From an uncultured Bacilli bacterium (GTDB lineage: Bacteria; Bacillota_I; Bacilli_A; RF39; UBA660), in assembly GCA_947586295.1 (NCBI GenBank), contig CANPXQ010000030.1, positions 1 through 9,201 of the forward strand: a stretch of DNA of 9,201 bases, written 5' to 3'. Below, one piece after another: positions 1 to 5,533 of the stretch (its first letter is position 1; each line of letters opens with the position of its first letter). The notes beneath the pieces were generated by a model. The model saw only the letters and a list, made by a program, of their open reading frames with translations. It was not told the DNA's origin and ran no database searches. A program made the translations under genes and the position numbers.

Positions 1-46
1 AATACGCCAAATTAAACTTTATTAAAAATTTATAAACTATAAGTAT

Positions 47-66
47 AATCCCGGCCTTGGGCACCA
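47..66 (+). other. Orphan tRNA 3'-end fragment, possible attachment-site scar
   Basis: The segment reads as the end of a tRNA: the close of a T-loop (AATC, 47-50), a T-stem 3' strand (CCGGC, 51-55), a seven-base acceptor strand (CTTGGGC, 56-62), discriminator A (63) and CCA (64-66). The matching parts are missing. Bases 39-43 do not pair with 51-55, the loop lacks TTC, and no GCCCAAG 5' acceptor strand occurs in bases 1-46. It is therefore not a functional tRNA. Elements using tyrosine recombinases often integrate at tRNA 3' ends and leave a partial copy like this at the far junction. The discriminator A would suit a leucine tRNA among others, but the isoacceptor cannot be read. Chance resemblance over 20 bases is possible, and no integrase is in the window. 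Confidence 0.42.
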
Positions 67-76
67 AAATAGCAAT

Positions 77-104
77 AACTCCCAAAAGTATGGGAGTTTT
101 TATT
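77..104 (+). terminator. Strong intrinsic terminator after the tRNA-like fragment
   Basis: A perfect 8-bp stem (AACTCCCA 77-84 with TGGGAGTT 91-98) encloses a 6-base loop and runs directly into a T-rich tract. It lies 10 bases after the tRNA-like CCA, where a tRNA transcript would normally end. It is probably either the original terminator of the disrupted tRNA locus or the end of whatever lies to the left. Confidence 0.8.
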
Positions 105-109
105 ATTTT

Positions 110-131
110 TACCCCTTATTTACCCCTTATT
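110..131 (+). repeat. Perfect tandem 11-bp direct repeat (TACCCCTTATT x2)
   Basis: Two identical back-to-back copies occupy 110-120 and 121-131. Their C-run stands out in a region that is otherwise almost all A and T. Short direct repeats close to a tRNA-end junction can be arm-type integrase or excisionase binding sites, but no recombinase gene is visible here, so that role is only a suggestion. They lie upstream of the hydrolase promoter and could instead bind a regulator. Confidence 0.6.
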
Positions 132-169
132 TTTTGAAATAATCTAGTTTACTATATCTTTGACATACG

Positions 170-197
170 TTGACAAAAATTAGAAAATGAGTATAAT
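170..197 (+). promoter_or_regulatory. Sigma-A-type promoter of the hydrolase gene
   Basis: A consensus -35 TTGACA (170-175) and a consensus -10 TATAAT (192-197) are separated by 16 bp. Transcription would begin near 204, giving a very short leader with the Shine-Dalgarno AAGAAGGGG at about 207-215. A second TTGACA at 160-165 is 26 bp from the -10 and is too far to pair with it. Confidence 0.78.
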
Positions 198-220
198 ATT
201 TTCCAAAAGAAGGGGAAAAT

Positions 221-1255
221 ATGGGAAATATAGAATATTTAGGAAAATGGAATAAAGAACTAAATATATGGCAAAAAGTTAAAGATACAGAATATGGTAA
301 ATCTTTAGCAATGGCATCATTTGATTTTTTTAATGTACCAGATCAAGATTATTTTATAATAATTCACGGTTCTAGAGTAGAAAATAGAACCAAAGATTAT
401 AATAAAATTAAAGATAGTGAAATTGGGATTAACAAAATAAATAATTTTTTTATAAGAAATAATCAAAATGTTAATATTAAACTTTATTTATTAGACAATG
501 ATGCTCCGTTAATAAAAGACGCTGAAATATTAGCTCATTATATAGATGCTTTGGCTAACAAACCAACAACCAAAACCATTAATATTTTGGCTCACTCGAA
601 GGGTGGCGCTTTAGCTTTTTATACTCCAAGTTTCTTTAAAAATCCTCAAAGTTTTAAGAAAACTAATATTTTTACTTCAGCTACTCCTTTTAAAGGTACA
701 AAAATGGCTACTCCGACAATTCTATATCCCCAAATAAAAGAAATTTTAACTTCCCATCTAAGAAATGAATTTCTAGTTAACTATGTCTATGATTTTATTA
801 TTAAAACATATGAAAATACAAGTAGTAATTCGCATATGGACTATGATATTGGACTACCAATTAAAGGTTATATAGATTTAGATAATTATGATCCCAACTT
901 TATTACTAATATTTTAAATAATCATAATATAATGACGATAAACAAATTAAATTCATACCATAACTTTGTTACTGGTTTTGGTAATCAAAAATTTTATGAA
1001 GTATGTAGAAGTGGATCAATAACTGGAATAGGTTTATATATTATGAATGATTTATTATTTGATAAATTATCGGATGGAATGGTAATAAGTTCAACTCAAA
1101 CAATTGAGAATTTTTCTAACCATACTTTAACTCATTGCCATCACGATATTTTTAGTCAACCCATTGCTATGGAACAAATTTTAACAATAGTAAATGATAC
1201 TATAAGTGAACAACATAATAGAGAACAATTTATACTTTCAAGAAGAAAATACTAA
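221..1255 (+). CDS. Lipase-like alpha/beta-hydrolase, cytoplasmic
   Basis: This 344-residue protein has the layout of a lipase-type alpha/beta-hydrolase. A beta-strand ends in IIIHG (46-50), which is a candidate oxyanion-hole region. The nucleophile elbow is A-H-S-K-G-G (124-129) with Ser126 as the probable nucleophile. ATPFKGT (154-160) resembles the post-elbow 'TPhrG' strand of class-3 and PGAP1-like lipases. The remaining triad candidates are Asp285 in SDGMV and His308 in CHHDI. There is no signal peptide, membrane helix or anchor, so it probably acts inside the cell on an acyl ester or lipid; the substrate cannot be read. The ATG is fixed by the strong Shine-Dalgarno five bases upstream and the consensus promoter. 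The next gene has its own promoter-like sequence, so this is probably a single-gene transcript. The fold is fairly secure; 'lipase' as opposed to another esterase is inference. Its place beside an attachment-like scar makes a cargo role possible. Confidence 0.8.
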   Translation: MGNIEYLGKWNKELNIWQKVKDTEYGKSLAMASFDFFNVPDQDYFIIIHGSRVENRTKDYNKIKDSEIGINKINNFFIRNNQNVNIKLYLLDNDAPLIKDAEILAHYIDALANKPTTKTINILAHSKGGALAFYTPSFFKNPQSFKKTNIFTSATPFKGTKMATPTILYPQIKEILTSHLRNEFLVNYVYDFIIKTYENTSSNSHMDYDIGLPIKGYIDLDNYDPNFITNILNNHNIMTINKLNSYHNFVTGFGNQKFYEVCRSGSITGIGLYIMNDLLFDKLSDGMVISSTQTIENFSNHTLTHCHHDIFSQPIAMEQILTIVNDTISEQHNREQFILSRRKY

Positions 1256-1344
1256 CTTTTACCTCTTTAATATTAGTATTACTCTTCTTTTTTTAATGAA
1301 GCAATAAAGCTATTAATAAATTTTTTTATTCAAGTACTATTTCC

Positions 1345-1371
1345 TGTTTAAAAAAATGATTTTACTATAAA
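1345..1371 (+). promoter_or_regulatory. Weak candidate promoter of the XRE-membrane gene
   Basis: TATAAA (1366-1371) can serve as a -10, with a poor -35 (TGTTTA, 1345-1350) at a 15-bp spacing. The -35 is far from consensus, as might be expected of a gene needing activation or kept low, but the call is tentative. The 139-bp gap also holds a weak hairpin after the hydrolase gene (TAATA 1268-1272 with TATTA 1277-1281, then a T-rich stretch) that may be a poor terminator. I see nothing else in it. Confidence 0.35.
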
Positions 1372-1394
1372 ATAAACACTGAAAGGAAGAAAAT

Positions 1395-2105
1395 ATGAAT
1401 CAAGAAAAAATAGGTAAATTTATTGCCAGTTGTCGCAAAGAAAAAAAGTTAACGCAAAATGCTTTAGCAGAAAAATTAGGAGTAAGTAATCGTGCCATTA
1501 GTAATTGGGAAAATGGTAAAAATATGCCCGATTTAAGTTTATTTAATGATTTATGTAAAGAGTTAGGAATTACCGTTAACGAATTATTAAGTGGTGAAAA
1601 ATTAACTAAAGAAAAAAATATAAAAAAGTATGAAGAAAATATTGCTAAGACTATTTATTATACTAATCAAAAAATTAAACAAAAAGATAAAATTATTGCC
1701 AATTGTTTTTTGATTTTTGGTTTAGGTATCATTTTCACAGCCATAATGATTTTTCCTAGTGAAAGTAGTTGGGGGTCAATATATTCTATTAATGGGGCTT
1801 TTATTTCTTTAATTGGTTTTATTCTTCATCACAAAGGTCAATCTTTAAAAAAGATAATTATTTTTAGTTGGATGTATTTTTTAACTATAATGGCTATTTT
1901 ATTTTCTTTAGATTATTGTAATGTTTTATTAAATGATGAAGCTCCCCGTTTTTCTTATAAAACTACAACTATTAATAAAACAATTTATTATGATACTTTA
2001 TTTTATGATGTAGTTAGATGTGATAAAGATACTATTGCTGAGAGTTGGCACATTATCTCTAATCATAAGTATGACGAATTATATATTATGAATTATTGTG
2101 ATTAA
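1395..2105 (+). CDS. XRE-family HTH regulator fused to three membrane segments
   Basis: Of the 236 residues, 5-65 form a typical XRE/Cro-like helix-turn-helix: IGKFIASCRKEKKLTQ, then ALAEKLGVSNRAISNWENGK, then PDLSLFNDLCKELGITVNELL. The SNRAISNWENG stretch is the recognition helix. A lysine-rich linker (66-100) leads to three hydrophobic segments at about 101-120, 128-145 and 153-172. With the DNA-binding part in the cytoplasm and an odd number of helices, the C-terminal 60 or so residues (about 175-236) should lie outside the membrane. This is a membrane-tethered one-component regulator that could sense an external or membrane signal. The Shine-Dalgarno GAAAGGAAG (1381-1389) supports this ATG. 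Its targets are unknown; nearby candidates are its own weak promoter and the strong promoter of the next gene, which begins directly after its stop. HTH identity is very secure, the sensing role is inference. Confidence 0.9.
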   Translation: MNQEKIGKFIASCRKEKKLTQNALAEKLGVSNRAISNWENGKNMPDLSLFNDLCKELGITVNELLSGEKLTKEKNIKKYEENIAKTIYYTNQKIKQKDKIIANCFLIFGLGIIFTAIMIFPSESSWGSIYSINGAFISLIGFILHHKGQSLKKIIIFSWMYFLTIMAILFSLDYCNVLLNDEAPRFSYKTTTINKTIYYDTLFYDVVRCDKDTIAESWHIISNHKYDELYIMNYCD

Positions 2106-2111
2106 CTTTAT

Positions 2112-2140
2112 TTGACAGAATTTAGGTCTTTTGCTATAAT
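2112..2140 (+). promoter_or_regulatory. Near-perfect extended -10 promoter of the two-TM protein gene
   Basis: TTGACA (2112-2117), a 17-bp spacer and TGC-TATAAT (extended -10 at 2132-2134, hexamer 2135-2140) make an essentially ideal housekeeping promoter, the strongest in the window. A start near 2147 gives a leader of about 20 bases. The Shine-Dalgarno AGGGGG (2154-2159) lies 8 bases before the ATG at 2168. No operator-like palindrome is obvious over it. Confidence 0.9.
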
Positions 2141-2167
2141 AAACGGTACTTAAAGGGGGCTTTTATA

Positions 2168-3796
2168 ATGGATAAAGCTATAGTTTATGCCTCAAGTTTA
2201 AATAAGGTTAACAATATTTTAAATGAATTAAAAAATATTGGTTTAAATGTAACAGAATTTGAAAATATTAAAGAAAAAATAATGCAAAGAAATACGGAAG
2301 AAGTAAATAAAAGTTATAATTATGCTAATCCTAATTTAGCCATAGGCCAAAGTGCTATTTTAGCGCAAGATTATAGTAAATCAATTAAAGAATTAGATAA
2401 TTTATATAATATGTTAACAAAATATGAAATTTATGTTGTGGCTAAATCTTTAACCGAAGGTATTAAAACTTTTTTAAAAAAGGAAGAAAAAACCAAAGAA
2501 TTATTTAATACTTATCGAAAAAAAATACTTACTATTTTGAGAAGTTTAAATAATTCTGATACTTTAGATTATTCTATTGAAGGAAAAATTGTAGAAGATA
2601 TGTATCACATAACATATTTATTTATTAAAGAAGAGTATGCTTATTTAGGGATTAGTATAGTTTTAACTAAATTAAATGAATTTGAAAAAGAATTTATTCA
2701 CGAAGAAGTAAAAAAAGAATTAGAAACAATTGATTTAAGAATTGATAAATATCAAAAAATAGCTCAAGCAAAAAATTTAATTGATATGGAAGGTTTTAAT
2801 GCAAGTTACGCTTCGGAATCTTTAATTGCTACAATAGTTTCATGTACAACCGATATGTCTTATAAATTTAAATTACTTAAAGACTTAGAACCTAAATTAG
2901 CTAAATATGCCAAAGAACTACAAGATATATATAATAATATTAAAATATATGAAGGTTTAAGAGAAGATAATAAGTTTAATTTTAAAGAGTTAAGAAAGAG
3001 CATTTGTTTATTAGGATTAAGTTTAGGTATTACCAGTGGTATCATTTTTGGGGCATATAAAGCCGGACGAGGAATAAATTCTGCTTTAGATAGTGAATAT
3101 ATGACAAAAACGACAACTTATAATCCTTTAGCAAAGGACCCTTATACGATTACCGAAAAATATGAAAAAAATGATGAAGATAAAGTTTTATTAATAGAAT
3201 ATGAACCTTATAAAAATCATTGGTATGGTATTAATAGAGATGTTACCACATATGATTTAAGTAATTTGGAAGATATTCCTCTTGAAGAATATTTAAATTT
3301 AGATTTAGATGCTTTAAATATTAAAGGAGAAACAACAACCGAAGAAAAAGATGAATTAGCTTTAGCAGATTTATATGAAGATACTTACCGCATTGTTAAA
3401 AAATTAGAAGTTGATTTAAATGATAAAAATAAAGAATTAACTACCGATAATAAAATTAGTATCACAGTATTAACAATTCTTTTTTCAATAGCTTGTTATT
3501 TAATATATTCATTAATTATGTCTAATAATAATCATTATATATATGCACCTATAATTCAAGAAATAAAAGATATTATAGATGAAATTAAAGGGTTAAAAAA
3601 GGCTAAATTAGATAAAGAACATATTGAAAACAAATTAACTTTACTAACTAGTCAAGCCCAACAATTATTAATTGAAAATAAAGATACCATTGAAGAAATT
3701 CTAAACTTAACTAGAGCTTTAGAAAGTAATCCTGAATACGCCACTAAACTTAATGATGTTAAGAAAAATTTAGCTTTAGTATTAAAAAAGGACTAA
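2168..3796 (+). CDS. Unrecognised two-membrane-segment protein with coiled-coil-like flanks
   Basis: I do not recognise this 542-residue protein. There is no signal peptide. Residues 1-277 are charged and helix-prone, rich in Lys, Glu, Leu and Asn. A first membrane segment lies at about 278-296 and a second at about 430-450. Between them is a loop of roughly 130 residues, strongly acidic in its second half (about 364-420). After the second segment, 460-542 again looks helical and coiled-coil-like (EIKDIIDEIKGLKKAK, then EHIENKLTLLTSQAQQLL). The simplest topology puts both helical ends in the cytoplasm and the acidic loop outside. There are no catalytic motifs, Walker motifs or metal-binding clusters. 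The overall look recalls structural or scaffolding envelope proteins (EzrA-like in style only; EzrA has one N-terminal segment). It is expressed from the best promoter here, immediately after the membrane-bound XRE gene. Its stop codon lies within the terminator stem. Confidence 0.85.
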   Translation: MDKAIVYASSLNKVNNILNELKNIGLNVTEFENIKEKIMQRNTEEVNKSYNYANPNLAIGQSAILAQDYSKSIKELDNLYNMLTKYEIYVVAKSLTEGIKTFLKKEEKTKELFNTYRKKILTILRSLNNSDTLDYSIEGKIVEDMYHITYLFIKEEYAYLGISIVLTKLNEFEKEFIHEEVKKELETIDLRIDKYQKIAQAKNLIDMEGFNASYASESLIATIVSCTTDMSYKFKLLKDLEPKLAKYAKELQDIYNNIKIYEGLREDNKFNFKELRKSICLLGLSLGITSGIIFGAYKAGRGINSALDSEYMTKTTTYNPLAKDPYTITEKYEKNDEDKVLLIEYEPYKNHWYGINRDVTTYDLSNLEDIPLEEYLNLDLDALNIKGETTTEEKDELALADLYEDTYRIVKKLEVDLNDKNKELTTDNKISITVLTILFSIACYLIYSLIMSNNNHYIYAPIIQEIKDIIDEIKGLKKAKLDKEHIENKLTLLTSQAQQLLIENKDTIEEILNLTRALESNPEYATKLNDVKKNLALVLKKD

Positions 3797-3812
3797 AAAT
3801 TTAGTCTTTTTT
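3784..3812. terminator. Bidirectional intrinsic terminator between convergent genes
   Basis: The stem GACTAA (3791-3796) pairs with TTAGTC (3801-3806) around a 4-base loop. An A6 run (3784-3789) lies on the left and a T6 run (3807-3812) on the right, so each strand presents a hairpin followed by a U-tract. The left stem contains the stop codon of the two-TM protein gene. On the other strand it ends the surface-protein gene whose stop is at 3818. The stem is AT-rich, so termination may be incomplete. Confidence 0.75.
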
Positions 3813-3817
3813 ATATC

Positions 3818-5425
3818 TTAGAAACTATTTGTATCTAAATTAATAATAAAGGGATTTTCTTTAGTACCTGCGCCTAAGGTAATATCAACATTTGTTTTTA
3901 AGTAAAATACCGGTCTAACGAAAAAGTTATTATCAGCAGGATAAGAATAATTATAGGGATTTCTACTATATATGCTACCATCTTGGTAAATATAAAAAGC
4001 ACTACTATCATAATTAGTTATGGCCCATTCTGCTATAACACTATCAATATGTAACCAATTATTACCTAGAGTTGATCGGTAATCATTTTCACTTTTTCCT
4101 CCTGAAGAACTACAAACATTTTTGTGACCTAATGGCATATCACAACCAATTAAATTCCAATATTGTGGTAGTGCCGAATAAAAATAATCAGATATATACA
4201 TTAAACCAATGTAACCACTATACCATAAATCACCTTTAACACATTTACTGGGAATATGATATTCTTTATTATAACAAATATCAGTTTCTTCTTTTAATGC
4301 ATTGATGCCTACTTCGTTTTCATAAACCTCTTTAGCATTTTGATTTAACAATTTTTCTTCACTATTACCACCAATATACCATATATGTTTTTCAATTTTA
4401 TTTATATCTAATAATTTTATATAATTAGTATTTAAATTTATCGTATTAAGAACACTTTTAGACCAATATGCTGACAAATAAACATTTTTGTTATAGTATT
4501 GCCAATAATAACGATCATTTGCACTATATGCACCATTAGTTCCTAATTGTTCACTTGTTGCATAATCGGCTTTTATTAATTTAGTTTCATATAAATTAAG
4601 ACTATTTTTAAATAATCCTATTATACGATATAAGTTTGCATAATTTGCATTTGTAGAATCACTTGAACATTCTCCTCCAAAACATATATAGTTATTGGGA
4701 TTAGCCCCTGCATATCTATAAGAATAATCTTCTGCTTCTAATTCAAAATTTTCCATTTTCTCATAATCGGCTTTACCATCGTGATATATTAATGTATCAT
4801 CTTTATTTTTTATTAAATATTCCGCTAAACGTTCTTCTCTATCATATCCTTTTATACTTAATCCTACTTTAATACTTTTTCCCATTACTTCATTACTTGC
4901 TTCTTCATCTACCCATAAGTATAATCTATATCTACTTTCTTCTTTTTTTGGTATATCATTACTATATATTTTATATATTTTTTTTACTTTTCCTTTTATC
5001 CCTACTTCTATTTCTTTTATTTCTTCACTACTTAATTCTTTATTTACTTCTTTTTCTAATACTCCTGTTGTAAGAATATTTTTTTCTATATCGGTTATAG
5101 CATATCTTATCTTATTATCTACTATTTCATTAGTATCTAGACTTGTTAAATATAAATTAAATCCTACATATCCTTCACAAGCACTTGTAACACTAAATTC
5201 ATATCCTTCATTTTCTAATGCTTTATCTTCTTCCATAGGATATGTATTTTCTAAATTAATAGAATTACCATTTTCAATTAATTGTAATTTAGCACAAGTA
5301 TTTATTTCCACATTTGATATAGCACTTTCACTTACTTTATCTTTTATAAATGCATAACTTATTCTTAATACTCCTAACATTACAATTAATATTCCTAAAA
5401 ATACTAATATTATTTTTCTTTTCAT
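3818..5425 (-). CDS. Secreted modular surface protein: TasA-like module plus cysteine-rich C-terminal domain
   Basis: This 535-residue protein begins with a Lys/Arg start and a hydrophobic stretch (5-20) ending in RISYAFIKD (21-29). The end resembles the SipW-type signal peptides of TasA/camelysin proteins, with cleavage plausible after Ala25. Residues 26-195 form a beta-rich TasA-like module, nearly the same as in the neighbouring LamG protein, with Cys44 and Cys83 conserved in both. Residues 237-530 form a different domain with YRYAG, NNYICFGG, LYRIIGLF (265-272), KLIKADYA and VRPVFYLK (503-510), ending GTKENPFII. I compare this to DUF6273 or C-type-lectin/FGE-like folds, from memory. Six cysteines (248, 253, 384, 395, 428, 438) fall in neighbouring pairs, which suits disulfides outside the cell. 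There is no LPXTG motif or C-terminal membrane segment. The start is fixed by an in-frame TAA two codons upstream. Export and modularity are well supported; ligand and role are unknown. Confidence 0.85.
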   Translation of the reverse strand: MKRKIILVFLGILIVMLGVLRISYAFIKDKVSESAISNVEINTCAKLQLIENGNSINLENTYPMEEDKALENEGYEFSVTSACEGYVGFNLYLTSLDTNEIVDNKIRYAITDIEKNILTTGVLEKEVNKELSSEEIKEIEVGIKGKVKKIYKIYSNDIPKKEESRYRLYLWVDEEASNEVMGKSIKVGLSIKGYDREERLAEYLIKNKDDTLIYHDGKADYEKMENFELEAEDYSYRYAGANPNNYICFGGECSSDSTNANYANLYRIIGLFKNSLNLYETKLIKADYATSEQLGTNGAYSANDRYYWQYYNKNVYLSAYWSKSVLNTINLNTNYIKLLDINKIEKHIWYIGGNSEEKLLNQNAKEVYENEVGINALKEETDICYNKEYHIPSKCVKGDLWYSGYIGLMYISDYFYSALPQYWNLIGCDMPLGHKNVCSSSGGKSENDYRSTLGNNWLHIDSVIAEWAITNYDSSAFYIYQDGSIYSRNPYNYSYPADNNFFVRPVFYLKTNVDITLGAGTKENPFIINLDTNSF

Positions 5426-5451
5426 TTTCCTTAACTATCCTTCTATCCCCC

Positions 5452-5478
5452 ATTGTACTATATATATATATATATCAA
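5452..5478 (-). promoter_or_regulatory. Putative promoter with a (TA)n spacer, 535-residue surface protein
   Basis: On the minus strand TTGATA (5478-5473) and TACAAT (5457-5452) are 15 bp apart, and the spacer is almost wholly TA repeat. From the -10 region (TATAGTACAAT) to the ATG, the sequence aligns without gaps with the leader of the neighbouring LamG gene. The distance from -10 to ATG is 26 bases in both, and AGAAGGA lies 12 bases before each start. That conservation supports the promoter although the spacing is short. A closer AAGGA at 5432-5428 may be the working Shine-Dalgarno. Confidence 0.55.
5459..5475. repeat. (TA)8T dinucleotide tract inside a promoter spacer
   Basis: Seventeen uninterrupted alternating T and A bases lie between the -35 and -10 candidates of the 535-residue surface-protein gene. 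The matching promoter of the LamG paralogue has ordinary sequence at this place. Dinucleotide tracts of this kind gain or lose units by slipped-strand mispairing, and each change would shift the promoter spacing by 2 bp. Confidence 0.85.
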
Positions 5479-5501
5479 GAGGTTAGTTGGAGAAAAAATG
5501 T

Positions 5502-5533
5502 AAAGAAAAAATTAAGCATTATTTTGCTTAATT
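5502..5533 (-). terminator. Intrinsic terminator of the LamG surface-protein gene
   Basis: An 8-bp perfect stem (AATTAAGC 5510-5517 with GCTTAATT 5526-5533) encloses an 8-base loop. Read on the minus strand, it is followed by TTTTCTTT (5509-5502). The gene's TAA (5530-5528) lies within the stem. It separates the LamG gene from the promoter of the next surface gene, so the two are probably transcribed separately. Confidence 0.75.

Noticed and set aside
44..49. TATAAT just before the tRNA-like fragment
   Set aside because: No -35 box lies at a proper distance (21-26 reads ATTAAA), and the motif overlaps the tRNA-like T-loop; a chance match in AT-rich DNA is more likely.
1256..1394. Terminator or small RNA between the hydrolase and XRE genes
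   Set aside because: Only a 5-bp AT stem is present and the T-run is interrupted; this is too weak to list as a separate feature.
2860..3045. 61-codon minus-strand frame
   Set aside because: It lies wholly antisense to the two-TM protein gene, whose own frame has good codon use, promoter and Shine-Dalgarno; the hydrophobic translation mirrors its Lys/Leu-rich codons.
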